A stretch of DNA of 58,047 nt. Source: Bacteroidaceae bacterium (GTDB taxonomy: Bacteria; Bacteroidota; Bacteroidia; Bacteroidales; Bacteroidaceae). The stretch lies in the NCBI GenBank assembly GCA_017471185.1, contig JAFUVZ010000012.1, positions 1 to 58,047 on the forward strand, written 5' to 3'. Both the position numbers and the translations under genes were made by a program. The notes beneath the pieces are model-generated. The model was not told the DNA's origin. It worked only from the letters and a program-made list of their open reading frames with translations, and searched no databases. Shown here one piece after another: positions 44,004 to 53,474 of the stretch; the first letter of the stretch is position 1, and each line of letters opens with the position of its first letter.

Positions 44004-46544
44004 CTAAGTGTTAAACACCAGCTTGTCGGCATCCTGCTGATAGCTTACTATGATAGTTGAGCCTTCAGGGATGTTTTCGTTCACGATGAGCTCTGACAAA
44101 CCGTCTTCCAGATAGTTCTGGATGGCACGCTTCAAAGGTCTTGCACCAAACTGAACATCGTATCCATGCTTGCTCAAGTATCGCTTTACCGGTTCGTCTA
44201 TACTCAGCTTATAGCCAACGTTTTCGATTCGCTTCTCAAGAGCCTCCAGCTCGATGTCCACAATCTTCAGAATAGCGTCTTCAGAGAGCTGGTCAAACGT
44301 AATGATCTCGTCAATACGGTTGAGGAACTCAGGGGCGAACTGCTTATTGAGCGCCTTCTGAATCACGCTTCTGGAGTACTCCTTGTCAGTAGCTCTTTGA
44401 GAGGCGTTGAAGCCAATGCCACCTCCAAACTCCTTCAGCTGGCGTGTGCCGATGTTGGAAGTCATGATGACCACCGTGTTCTTGAAGTCCACCGTTCTGC
44501 CAAAACTGTCAGTCAGTCTGCCTTCGTCAAGTAGCTGCAACAGAATATTGAATACCTTCGGGTGAGCTTTTTCAATCTCATCCAGTAAGACAATAGAGTA
44601 AGGTCTGCGACGCACTTTCTCCGTCAACTGGCCACCCTCTTCATAACCCACATAGCCCGGAGGAGCGCCAATCAGACGGGAAACATTGAACTGGTCGGTA
44701 TATTCGCTCATGTCTATTCTAATCAATGCGTCAGGAGAGCCAAACATAAACTGTGCAAGTTGCTGAGCCAGATAGGTTTTTCCCACACCGGTAGGACCCA
44801 GGAACAGGAAGGTTCCGATAGGGTGGTTAGGCTCTTTCAAACCGATACGGCTTCGCAAGATGGCCTTTGAAATCTTATCGATGGCATCGTCTTGAGCCAC
44901 CACATGACGCTTCAGCTCGTCCTTCATGCCTGCCAGTCTGACGCCTTCAGTCTGTGCGAGTTTCTGCACGGGGACACCTGACATCATAGACACCACGTCG
45001 GCAATCTGGTCCTCATCCACCGTCATACGGTTGTCTTTCAGCTTCTCCTCCCAATCGGCTTTCATGGTCTCCAGTTCAGCAGCCAGATCCTTCACCTTGT
45101 CGCGATAGCTTGCCGCCAGCTCGTAGTTCTGCTCCTTCACGGCTTCCGACTTCATGTCGATGGCTTTGGCAATCTCCTTCTCCTTGACCTCAATCTCATG
45201 AGGCACGCTGATGTTGGTCAGATGCACTCGTGAACCGGCTTCGTCGAGGGCGTCAATCGCTTTGTCAGGGAACTGACGGTCAGTGATATAGCGGTCGGTC
45301 AGCTTGACACAAGCCACTAAAGCGGCATCCGTGTATTGCACATTATGATGGTCCTCGTATTTCGACTTGATGTTCCTCAGAATCTGCAAGGTCTCGTCAG
45401 CGGTGGTAGGCTCTACCATCACCTTCTGGAACCTACGGTCCAGGGCACCGTCCTTCTCGATGGTTTTCTTGAATTCATCCACCGTTGTGGCGCCGATGCA
45501 TTGTATTTCACCCCTCGCCAACGCAGGTTTCAGCATATTTGCGGCATCCATAGAGCCCGAAGCTGATCCGGCTCCGATAATCGTATGGATTTCATCGATA
45601 AAGAGTATGATGTCAGGATTGCTCTCCAGCTCTTTCATGATGGTACGCAGGCGTTCCTCAAACTGTCCGCGATACTTCGTGCCTGCCACAACGCCTGCCA
45701 TATCCAGCATGACCACACGCTTGTTGAACAAGATGCGAGACACCTTCTGCTCCACGATACGTGTCGCCAGACCTTCCACGATGGCAGACTTGCCCACGCC
45801 AGGCTCACCTATTAATATAGGGTTGTTTTTCTTCCTACGGCTCAATATCTGTGCCACGCGCTCAATCTCCTTCTCCCGACCTACCACAGGGTCCAGTTTG
45901 CCTTCAGCAGCTGCTTTGGTGATATCCGTGCCGAAATTGTCAAGGGCAGGAGTAGCATTCTGCCCCTGCTTTCCAGAAGACGTACGCTTTGTAGATTGTT
46001 GTGCACCAGCATCTTGTCCTGAAGGTTTGGAACGATAGCTGTTGTCATCGTCATCCTCATCCTCCAGATCATCGTCTTCTGTGAAACCCATACCGTCCTG
46101 CATGTCCGTCTGCTTGTGTGTCAGGGCATTGTAAGCTGTACGGTAGTCCAGTTCACTGTCCCTCAATACAGAAGCGGCGTTTGTATTATTGTCCTTCAGG
46201 ATAGCCAACAGCAGATGCTCGGTATCAACCAATTCATCCTTCAGGAGTCTTGCCTCTAAAATGCAGATGCGTAGGATGCGGTTCGCTTCCTGATTGAAAG
46301 GAACCTCCTCGTCTGGTGTCATCTTTGCGTCAGAACTTAGGCGCAGACTATCTTCCAGATTTTTCTTCAACTCCAGTAAATCAATGTTTTGTCTCTTCAT
46401 TAAATCAATAGCTTTGCCATCACCTTCACGCAACATGCCCAGTAACAGATGCTCTGGGGAAATATAGCGGCTCCTCAGTCTGTTAGCTTCCTCTCTGCTG
46501 AAGTGGATAATGTTTGTAACTTTTTCAGAAAATCTATTTTCCAT
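44004..46544 (-). CDS. clpC: ATP-dependent Clp protease ATP-binding subunit ClpC
   Basis: A hexameric AAA+ unfoldase that feeds ClpP. The 846-residue protein has two N-terminal Clp repeats (RYISPEHLLLGMLREGDG), the first ATPase (GEPGVGKS; VMLDMAGVVAGTKYRG), a UVR-like coiled middle region (SEAVKEQNYELAASYRDK) and the second ATPase (GPTGVGKT; SRLIGAPPGYVGYEEGG). An acidic linker with DDDLEDEDDDD-like sequence follows the N-domain near 165. ATG at 46544 has GGAGGT 10 bases upstream, rare in this phylum and decisive for the start. The minus-strand TATCTTTG at 46588-46595 is the likely promoter box. Confidence 0.95.
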   Translation of the reverse strand: MENRFSEKVTNIIHFSREEANRLRSRYISPEHLLLGMLREGDGKAIDLMKRQNIDLLELKKNLEDSLRLSSDAKMTPDEEVPFNQEANRILRICILEARLLKDELVDTEHLLLAILKDNNTNAASVLRDSELDYRTAYNALTHKQTDMQDGMGFTEDDDLEDEDDDDNSYRSKPSGQDAGAQQSTKRTSSGKQGQNATPALDNFGTDITKAAAEGKLDPVVGREKEIERVAQILSRRKKNNPILIGEPGVGKSAIVEGLATRIVEQKVSRILFNKRVVMLDMAGVVAGTKYRGQFEERLRTIMKELESNPDIILFIDEIHTIIGAGSASGSMDAANMLKPALARGEIQCIGATTVDEFKKTIEKDGALDRRFQKVMVEPTTADETLQILRNIKSKYEDHHNVQYTDAALVACVKLTDRYITDRQFPDKAIDALDEAGSRVHLTNISVPHEIEVKEKEIAKAIDMKSEAVKEQNYELAASYRDKVKDLAAELETMKADWEEKLKDNRMTVDEDQIADVVSMMSGVPVQKLAQTEGVRLAGMKDELKRHVVAQDDAIDKISKAILRSRIGLKEPNHPIGTFLFLGPTGVGKTYLAQQLAQFMFGSPDALIRIDMSEYTDQFNVSRLIGAPPGYVGYEEGGQLTEKVRRRPYSIVLLDEIEKAHPKVFNILLQLLDEGRLTDSFGRTVDFKNTVVIMTSNIGTRQLKEFGGGIGFNASQRATDKEYSRSVIQKALNKQFAPEFLNRIDEIITFDQLSEDAILKIVDIELEALEKRIENVGYKLSIDEPVKRYLSKHGYDVQFGARPLKRAIQNYLEDGLSELIVNENIPEGSTIIVSYQQDADKLVFNT

Positions 46545-46587
46545 GAATACCAATACCTCCAATAATCTTTATGTATTAAAAATTATG

Positions 46588-46595
46588 CAAAGATA
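46588..46595 (-). promoter_or_regulatory. Promoter -7 box for clpC
   Basis: TATCTTTG on the minus strand, 43 bases before the clpC start. gyrA diverges from this 200-base region. Confidence 0.65.
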
Positions 46596-46745
46596 CGAAA
46601 TTTGTTTCATATCATAACAACTTGTGTCTTGCAAATATCGTGCCAAAAAAAAATTATCCGTTTATAGTTTGTATGTCGCAAATAATTCGTAATTTTACAC
46701 GGTTTTTTGTATAAACCCTAAAAGTGTAATTTTTAATTTAACTAA

Positions 46746-49295
46746 ATGATTGACCAAGACAGAATTATAAAAGTAAACATCGAGGAGGAGATGAAGTCGT
46801 CGTACATAGATTACTCTATGTCTGTGATTGTAGCTCGTGCCCTTCCAGATGTAAGAGATGGCTTTAAGCCCGTACACCGTAGAATCTTGTTCGGTATGAG
46901 ACAGATTGGAAACACCTCTGACAAGGCATATAAGAAGTGCGCCCGCGTGGTGGGTGAGGTACTCGGTAAGTACCATCCTCATGGTGATTCCTCTGTTTAC
47001 GGAGCATTGGTTCGTATGGCTCAGCCTTGGGCATTGAGATATATGCTGGTTGACGGACAGGGCAACTTCGGCTCTGTTGACGGTGACGGTGCTGCGGCTA
47101 TGCGATATACAGAATGCCGTCTGCGCAAGATTGGCGAAGACATGATGCAGGACCTTGAGAAGGATACTGTTGACATGCAGCCAAACTTTGACAATGAAGA
47201 ACTGGAACCTACCGTTCTGCCTACCCGTATCCCTAACCTGCTGGTGAACGGTGCTTCGGGTATCGCCGTAGGTATGGCGACGAATATGCCGACACATAAC
47301 CTGCGCGAGGTGATTGACGCTTGCGTGGCATACGTTGACAACAATGAGATAACCACTGAGGAACTGATGCAGTTTGTGAAAGGCCCAGACTTCCCAACAG
47401 GAGGTATTATCTTAGGAACAAGTGGTATCCGCGAGGCGTACGAAACGGGTAGGGGCAGGATTGTTATCCGTGGCAAAGCCGATATCGAGACCGGTGGAAC
47501 ACATGACAAGATCGTGATCAGTGAGATTCCTTATGGAGTGAACAAGGCTGAGCTGATCAAGTATATAGCTGACCTGGCTAATGAAAAGAAGGTGGAAGGC
47601 ATCGCAAACGCCAATGACGAGAGCGACCGTGAGGGTATGCGAATCGTAATAGATGTTAAAAGAGACGCCAACGCGAATGTTTTGTTGAATAAATTATACA
47701 AGCTGACGCAGTTGCAGACCACCTTCAGCGTTAACAATGTAGCACTGGTACATGGAAGACCGCGTTTGCTGACGCTCCGTGACATGATAAAGAACTTCAT
47801 CGAGCATCGCCATGAGGTGGTGATCCGTCGTACGAAGTTCGATCTGGCTAAGGCTCGTGAGAGGGCACATATCCTCGAAGGCTTGATAATTGCCAGTGAC
47901 AATATAGACGAGGTGGTGCATATCATCCGTGCGGCTAAGTCGCCTGCTGATGCCATCGATGGTCTGATGCAGCGTTTCGAACTGGATGAGATTCAGGCTA
48001 AGGCCATCGTTGAGATGCGTCTCCGCCAGCTTACCGGTCTGATGCAGGATCAGCTGCATGCTGAATATGAAGAGATTGAAAAGAAAATAGCGTTCTATGA
48101 AGAGATTCTCTCTAACGAAGAGGTTTGTCGAAAGGTTATCAAGGACGAACTGATTGAGGTTAAAGAGAAATATGGTGATGACAGACTGACAGAGATCAGC
48201 CCGCTTGATGGTGACATTAATCCTGAGGACTATTATCCTGATGATGATGTGGTGATTACCATTTCTCACCTGGGTTACATCAAGTGCACCCCGTTGCATG
48301 AGTTCAGGACCCAGAACAGAGGTGGCGTAGGATCGAAGGGCTCTAACACCCGCAATGAGGACTTTGTGGAGCATATCTATCCGGCTACGATGCACAACAC
48401 CATGATGTTCTTCACCCAGAAGGGTAGGTGCTACTGGCTGAAGGTTTACCAGATTCCTGTGGAGAACAAGACTTCTAAGGGCCGTGCTATCCAGAACCTG
48501 CTGAACATTGAGCCTGACGATAAGGTGACGGCATACCTGCGTGTGAAGAACCTGGATGACAAGGAGTTCAACAACAGCCATTACATCGTGTTCTGTACCA
48601 AGAATGGTATCATCAAGAAGACAAGTCTGGCAGAATACTCCCGTCCTCGTCAAAATGGTGTCAACGCCATCAATATCCTGGAAGGCGATAAGGTGATTGA
48701 GGTTCGCTTGACTGACGGCGACAATGAAATCATCATGGCCAACAGGAACGGACGCGCCATCAGATTCAATGAGACCATGGTTCGTGCCATGGGTAGGACC
48801 GCTACCGGTGTGAAGGGTATGACGCTCGATGAAGACGGACAGGATGAGGTTGTAGGCATGGTTTGCGTGAAGGACTCTGAGAACGAGACCATCATGGTAG
48901 TTTCAGAACAGGGCTTCGGAAAGCGTTCAGACATAGAGGACTACCGCAAGACCAACCGTGGCGCGAAGGGTGTGAAGACCTTGAACATCACAGAGAAGAC
49001 CGGTAAGCTGGTAACCATCAAGACCGTTACTGAGGAGAACGACCTGATGATTATAAATAAGAGTGGTATCACCATCCGCTTGAAGGTGGCTGATGTCAGG
49101 ATTATGGGGCGTGCTACCCAGGGTGTGAAGCTCATCAACTTGGAGAAGCGTAATGATGAGATCGGGTCTGTCTGCAAGGTCATGTCAGAGCCAGAGGAAG
49201 AAACCCCTGAAGAGGGAGTGAACAATGAAAACGATATCCAGACTGAGAATCCTTCTGCTGAAGGTACACAGACTGATACCTATAATGAAGAATGA
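46746..49295 (+). CDS. gyrA: DNA gyrase subunit A
   Basis: The DNA-cutting subunit of gyrase. The 849-residue protein shows SYIDYSMSVIVARALPDVRDG, the active-site Tyr121 in AAMRYTECR, and six C-terminal beta-pinwheel repeats. The GyrA-box stretch (QNRGGVGSKG) lies near 520. In the quinolone region, GDSSVYG gives Asp81, Ser82 and Gly86; Ser82 is the sensitive form, and Gly86 stands where E. coli has Asp87. An acidic tail (PEEETPEEGVNNEND) closes the protein. Confidence 0.97.
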   Translation: MIDQDRIIKVNIEEEMKSSYIDYSMSVIVARALPDVRDGFKPVHRRILFGMRQIGNTSDKAYKKCARVVGEVLGKYHPHGDSSVYGALVRMAQPWALRYMLVDGQGNFGSVDGDGAAAMRYTECRLRKIGEDMMQDLEKDTVDMQPNFDNEELEPTVLPTRIPNLLVNGASGIAVGMATNMPTHNLREVIDACVAYVDNNEITTEELMQFVKGPDFPTGGIILGTSGIREAYETGRGRIVIRGKADIETGGTHDKIVISEIPYGVNKAELIKYIADLANEKKVEGIANANDESDREGMRIVIDVKRDANANVLLNKLYKLTQLQTTFSVNNVALVHGRPRLLTLRDMIKNFIEHRHEVVIRRTKFDLAKARERAHILEGLIIASDNIDEVVHIIRAAKSPADAIDGLMQRFELDEIQAKAIVEMRLRQLTGLMQDQLHAEYEEIEKKIAFYEEILSNEEVCRKVIKDELIEVKEKYGDDRLTEISPLDGDINPEDYYPDDDVVITISHLGYIKCTPLHEFRTQNRGGVGSKGSNTRNEDFVEHIYPATMHNTMMFFTQKGRCYWLKVYQIPVENKTSKGRAIQNLLNIEPDDKVTAYLRVKNLDDKEFNNSHYIVFCTKNGIIKKTSLAEYSRPRQNGVNAINILEGDKVIEVRLTDGDNEIIMANRNGRAIRFNETMVRAMGRTATGVKGMTLDEDGQDEVVGMVCVKDSENETIMVVSEQGFGKRSDIEDYRKTNRGAKGVKTLNITEKTGKLVTIKTVTEENDLMIINKSGITIRLKVADVRIMGRATQGVKLINLEKRNDEIGSVCKVMSEPEEETPEEGVNNENDIQTENPSAEGTQTDTYNEE

Positions 49296-49325
49296 AAGTA
49301 ATAATTAATTAATTTTTTATTGAGT

Positions 49326-50528
49326 ATGAAGAAAGTTTTAATTTCAATGGCTTTTGTGTTAGTGGCTGGTAGCGCATTCGCACAGATGGATGTAGTTAAG
49401 AACGCTACTAAGGCCGGTAACAAGGGTGATTTCGCAACCGCAGAATCACTGATCGAACAGGCTCTGAACAATCCGGAGACTGCTAACTTAGCTGACGCTT
49501 GGTATGCTGCAGGTCAGATTCAGCAGAAGAAGAGTGACGAACAGCAGAAGAATCAGCTGATGCAGAGAAATTTTGACGAAAACATTATGAACGGCGCAGC
49601 TCTTCAGATGGTTAAGTACTTCCTGAAAGCTGATCAGCTGAAGGATGCCAAGGGTAAGGAGCATAGCTTCCAGTCTAAGATGGCTTCTGCTATCAAGGGC
49701 TACAAGGCTAACTTGATTAACGGTGGTATCGCCGCTTTCAACTCTAACGAGGAGGGTACTGATGCTAAGGCTCTTGATTTCTTCGGCACATACGTTGACC
49801 TGGCTGGGGCAGAAATGTTCGCTAAGGACAACCTGGCTGTTTCTGACACGCTGATGCCTACTATCGCTTACTATGCAGCTTTGGCAGGTATCCGTTCAGA
49901 GAACTATCCTGCTGTTGAGAAGTATGCTCCAATTGCTCAGGCTGACAAGGAGAACGGTCAGAACGCTACAGAGTTCCTGATAGAGGCTCTGAAAAAGCAG
50001 GACAAAACCGACCAGATGCTGAGTGTACTGAAGGAAGCTATCAACAAGTTCCCAAGCAACCAGGCATTCTTTGCTAACATGATTGACTACTATAGCGCTA
50101 ACGAGAAGTATGACGAAGCTCTCGCTTTCGCTGACCAGCAGATTGCAAAGGATAGCAATAACTTCTTCTTCTATTATGTAAAGGGTTATCTGTATTCTTT
50201 GATGAAGAACGATGACAAGTCTATCGAGCAGTATGAGCTGGCTATCCAGAAGAACCCTGAGTATGCTGACGCTTATTCTAACTTAGGCCGTGCATACGTG
50301 CTGAAAGCTCAAGACTTCTCTGCAACCGCTACTACTAACGTAAACGATCCTAAGTATCAGGAAGACGCTAAGACTCTGCGTAGTCTGTATGAGAAGGCAA
50401 AGCCTTACTATGAGAAGGCTCGCCAGCTGGCTCCAGACAATACCAGCTTGTGGAAGCAGGGTCTGAGCAGTGTTTATTACAACCTGCAGATGGAGAAGGA
50501 GTATGAAGAGGTTATGAAAGCATACTGA
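49326..50528 (+). CDS. Exported tetratricopeptide-repeat protein (paralog 1)
   Basis: A 400-residue periplasmic or surface protein with a signal peptide (KKVLISMAFVLVAGSAFAQ). TPR-like helix pairs are clear in GDFATAESLIEQALNNPETANLADAWYAAGQ and from 255 onward (YDEALAFADQQIAKDSNNFFFYYVKGYLYS, YADAYSNLGRAYVLKAQDF), read here in pieces. It probably mediates protein contacts. ATG at 49326 is chosen over TTG at 49320. It is 30 bases after gyrA and is followed by a terminator and a paralog. Confidence 0.88.
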   Translation: MKKVLISMAFVLVAGSAFAQMDVVKNATKAGNKGDFATAESLIEQALNNPETANLADAWYAAGQIQQKKSDEQQKNQLMQRNFDENIMNGAALQMVKYFLKADQLKDAKGKEHSFQSKMASAIKGYKANLINGGIAAFNSNEEGTDAKALDFFGTYVDLAGAEMFAKDNLAVSDTLMPTIAYYAALAGIRSENYPAVEKYAPIAQADKENGQNATEFLIEALKKQDKTDQMLSVLKEAINKFPSNQAFFANMIDYYSANEKYDEALAFADQQIAKDSNNFFFYYVKGYLYSLMKNDDKSIEQYELAIQKNPEYADAYSNLGRAYVLKAQDFSATATTNVNDPKYQEDAKTLRSLYEKAKPYYEKARQLAPDNTSLWKQGLSSVYYNLQMEKEYEEVMKAY

Positions 50529-50565
50529 TTTTGTTCTCTGATAAATAACTAATTTTCTTTAATCA

Positions 50566-50605
50566 TGGAGGACCCCGGAAGTGACTCACTTTTGGGGTTC
50601 CTTTT
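50566..50605 (+). terminator. Terminator or attenuator between the TPR paralogs
   Basis: GGACCCC pairs with GGGGTTCC, with the inner palindrome AAGTGACTCACTT, followed by TTTT. It would stop most transcription before the second paralog. Confidence 0.75.
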
Positions 50606-50634
50606 ACTAACAATAAAACCGATAACTTTCTTAT

Positions 50635-51867
50635 ATGCGCAGAATACTCTTTTCACTTTTATTGATAACCTTACCGCTAACCATAGTCCTGCCACAAGTG
50701 TCAGTCCTCAAGCAGGTCAAAGCCACGTTCAAGAATGGCGATGTGTCCACTCTTGAAAAGCAGATCAATAAGGCTTTGCTGGATTCTGCCACCATGAAGA
50801 TGGCAGAGACCTGGAACTATGCCGGTAGGATCCAGCAGAAGAAGTCAGCAGTGCAGATGGAGAAGGCTTATCTGCGCAAGCCCTATGACACGCTGACCAT
50901 CTATAACTGTGCGCTCAACATGAGCAAGTATTTCCTCATCTGCGACTCGCTCGCTCAGCAGGAAATGAAACCTGGAAAAATCAACAAATACAGAAAAGAC
51001 AGCCAGAAGGCCATTGTGACAGACAAAGGAAACCTGCTCAATGGTGGCATTTACTTCTACAATCAGGCAGGAGAGGGGGATACGGAAAAACTGTCCCGCT
51101 CGCTTGATTTCTTCAAAACCTATATTGATCTTACTCTCAGTGATATGTTCAAGGATGCGGGTTTGCTCAACAAGGATTCTGTTTTCACTCAGGTGGCTTA
51201 TTACGCCAGCCTGGCTGCTTTTCGCATCGGTGATTATGGTAATGTGTTGAAGTACGCTCCTTATGCTGAGGATGACCCCAAATACGGACAGTATGCCCTG
51301 GAGTTTATGTCGCAGGCATATATCAGCAGGCAAGACACAGAGAATTGGCTTGCCACACTTGAACGTGGCATCGAGAAGTATCCGCAGGATGATTTCTTCT
51401 TCGCCAACCTCATCGATTATTACGGCACCAATCAGAAATATGACGAAGCACTGGAGTTCGCCGATGGTATGCTTGCCAAGAACCCCGGCAATTATTTCTA
51501 CCTCTACGTCAAAGGATATCTCTATCAGAACATGAAGAACTATGTGGATGCCCTTACCTATTATAAAAAAGCCATTGAGTCAAATCCTGAACACGCTGAG
51601 TCCTACAGTAACGTTGGCCTCGTCTATTGCCTGCAGGCACAGGATTTCTCACAGGAAGCCGTGACGGATATCAATGACCCTCGCTACTCCGTTGACCAGG
51701 CTCAGCTCAAGTCGTATTACGAGAAAGCGCTTCCGTATTACGAGAAAGCTCGTGAACTGAAGCCTAACACGAAATCCCTTTGGCTCAATGGTCTCCACCG
51801 TGTTTATTACAACCTCAACATGGGGGAGAAGTTCAAGGAGGTTGATGCGTTGGTAAACAGTAAGTAA
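50635..51867 (+). CDS. Exported tetratricopeptide-repeat protein (paralog 2)
   Basis: A 410-residue paralog of the preceding protein, with a signal peptide (RRILFSLLLITLPLTIVLPQ). It shares the layout and motifs: GRIQQKKSAVQMEKAYL, LLNGGIYFYNQ, KYDEALEFADGMLAKNPGNYF, YVKGYLYQNMKNY and the end LWLNGLHRVYYNLNMGEKFKEV. The two arose by tandem duplication and diverged. It is followed after two bases by the DUF4421 gene, so these two are certainly one transcript. Confidence 0.88.
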   Translation: MRRILFSLLLITLPLTIVLPQVSVLKQVKATFKNGDVSTLEKQINKALLDSATMKMAETWNYAGRIQQKKSAVQMEKAYLRKPYDTLTIYNCALNMSKYFLICDSLAQQEMKPGKINKYRKDSQKAIVTDKGNLLNGGIYFYNQAGEGDTEKLSRSLDFFKTYIDLTLSDMFKDAGLLNKDSVFTQVAYYASLAAFRIGDYGNVLKYAPYAEDDPKYGQYALEFMSQAYISRQDTENWLATLERGIEKYPQDDFFFANLIDYYGTNQKYDEALEFADGMLAKNPGNYFYLYVKGYLYQNMKNYVDALTYYKKAIESNPEHAESYSNVGLVYCLQAQDFSQEAVTDINDPRYSVDQAQLKSYYEKALPYYEKARELKPNTKSLWLNGLHRVYYNLNMGEKFKEVDALVNSK

Positions 51868-51869
51868 CT

Positions 51870-52874
51870 ATGAGAAGAATTCTGTTTGTTTTGCTTTGCG
51901 TCATGATGTTGCCCCTTTCAGTCGGAGCACAGGACAAAAAACACACCTTATTAAATAAAGCAGACAGCCTGCTGACACATATCTTCAGGGCTAAAGGCGA
52001 CACCAACTATGTGGTTCGCCCTGACAAAAAACTCACCCTGCGATTATTGAACAATGTATCTGGTACCAATTTCTCCTTTAAGAGTAACGAGACGGGGAAT
52101 GTAGAAGACAGATACAAGTTCCTTTTCAAAGACCCTCTGCGCTATACCATTACCCTAAGCGCCAACTACCGTGGCCTGGCTGTGGCGCTGGCGTTCAACC
52201 CTGCCAATATCTTTGGCAAGCATACCAGTACCGAGTTTAACATTAACTCCTATGGCAATAAGTTCGGCTTCGACGTCATCTATGAGAACAACGGACAGTT
52301 TGAGGCCTCTATGACTGATTCCGATGGAACTTTTGACTTAGGAGAAGTGGATATCAGCGAGAAGAGTCTGACCATCAATGGCTATTATGCGTTCAACTAC
52401 AAGAGGTTCTCTTACCCAGCTGCTTTCAGCCAGTCGTATATCCAGAAAAAGAGTGCCGGAAGCGTCATGGTCGGCGCGTCATATCATCGCAGTACGCTCA
52501 AGATAAACAGCGAGGCAGAACCCGACCCAGAGTATGATGACTTGCAAAAGATAAAGACCAGCTACGCCGGCATCGGTATAGGTTATGGCTATAACTTCGT
52601 GCCTACGCGCAACTGGCTCATTCATCTTTCCGCTTTGCCCACGCTCGTTGTGTGGAATGAGAATAAGGTCGTATTGACTACCCGTGTAGATAAGCTGCAG
52701 TCGAAGTTCCCTGAATACTCGATAGTTGGCAGAGCCTCTGTAGTACGCTATTTCAAAAGCTTCTTCACTGGTCTCACCTTGGTCTATAACTACACCTCAG
52801 TAGGCGACAGAGACATTATTCGCTTGAGTCACAACAAGTGGCGCACCCGCTTCATCCTTGGCATGAGGTTTTAG
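51870..52874 (+). CDS. DUF4421 outer-membrane protein
   Basis: A 334-residue protein with a signal peptide (FVLLCVMMLPLSVGAQ). From residue 45 on it shows alternating aromatic strands (YTITLSANYRGLAVALAF, FGFDVIYENNGQFE, IKTSYAGIGIGYGYNF) and ends in FILGMRF with a terminal Phe. That is the pattern of an outer-membrane beta-barrel, and it fits DUF4421. Its function is unknown. It is cotranscribed with the TPR protein upstream, which may be its periplasmic partner. Confidence 0.85.
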   Translation: MRRILFVLLCVMMLPLSVGAQDKKHTLLNKADSLLTHIFRAKGDTNYVVRPDKKLTLRLLNNVSGTNFSFKSNETGNVEDRYKFLFKDPLRYTITLSANYRGLAVALAFNPANIFGKHTSTEFNINSYGNKFGFDVIYENNGQFEASMTDSDGTFDLGEVDISEKSLTINGYYAFNYKRFSYPAAFSQSYIQKKSAGSVMVGASYHRSTLKINSEAEPDPEYDDLQKIKTSYAGIGIGYGYNFVPTRNWLIHLSALPTLVVWNENKVVLTTRVDKLQSKFPEYSIVGRASVVRYFKSFFTGLTLVYNYTSVGDRDIIRLSHNKWRTRFILGMRF

Positions 52875-52878
52875 CACC

Positions 52879-53391
52879 CTACGTCAGGATAAAGCCTGTT
52901 TTCCTTCGGTTATTCACGGGACGCACGGCAAAGTGAATCCAATACTTATGCTTACGCCTTTCGATGAACAGTTCATCGAAAACCCGTCGTCTGTGATCTG
53001 CCATATTGAGCAGGATGGTCGCGTAGCGGAGTGCCTGTTCCACGCCAGCACAGCGGATATCTACGGCACAGCCAGTCTGATGGTTAGAATGTGGAGCAGG
53101 GTTTAAACCTGCCTTCTTCATCGCCTCGCTCACCTGTATGGAGCGATAACCCTGGTTGATGATAATCGGCTCCACATCTGGCGAGGTCTCGTAATCATCT
53201 GTAGAGTCAAGCACATAGAGGAAGTTATACTCGAAGCGAAGATCTTCCAGCCAATCCTCGCAAAGACTGATTAGGTTCTCAATGGCTTCCAAAGGAGGCT
53301 CATTGTTATCACTGGTCTTGTAACTTGTCTTGGTCAGTTCTCCCAATGTGAAATGTGGGGATAGTTTCTTGGTTTTATCAATCATAATCAT
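52879..53391 (-). CDS. M15-type D-Ala-D-Ala carboxypeptidase / endolysin-like peptidase
   Basis: A 170-residue zinc peptidase of the M15_3 type. It shows the opening LSPHFTLGELTKTSY, the substrate loop NQGYRSIQVSEAMKKAGL, the zinc ligands in HSNHQTGCAVDIR (His and Asp) and the last ligand in YWIHFAV. No signal peptide is seen, as in phage endolysins. Such genes commonly lie beside primase-like BT4734/DUF3987 genes in Bacteroidota, and that is the arrangement here (53473-55917). Confidence 0.88.
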   Translation of the reverse strand: MIMIDKTKKLSPHFTLGELTKTSYKTSDNNEPPLEAIENLISLCEDWLEDLRFEYNFLYVLDSTDDYETSPDVEPIIINQGYRSIQVSEAMKKAGLNPAPHSNHQTGCAVDIRCAGVEQALRYATILLNMADHRRRVFDELFIERRKHKYWIHFAVRPVNNRRKTGFILT

Positions 53392-53446
53392 ACATATTTT
53401 AAGGTAGAGACGGGGCGGGCCCGTCTCTTTGTGTTTTTAAAAATGC

Positions 53447-53474
53447 AAATGGTGCGTTGGTGCGTTGGTGCGTT
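53447..53474. repeat. GGTGCGTT octamers, left inverted-repeat arm of the primase cassette
   Basis: Three octamers GGTGCGTT at 53451-53474. The 22 bases at 53447-53468 are the perfect inverted partner of 57825-57846, and partial pairing continues outward. The arm touches the stop codon of the primase gene. A stem GAGACGGG with CCCGTCTC lies just outside at 53407-53428. Confidence 0.85.

Noticed and set aside
46872-47010. Quinolone-resistance change in gyrA
   Set aside because: Ser82 and Asp81 are the sensitive forms. Gly86 differs from E. coli Asp87, but this may be natural variation of the phylum, so no resistance is claimed.
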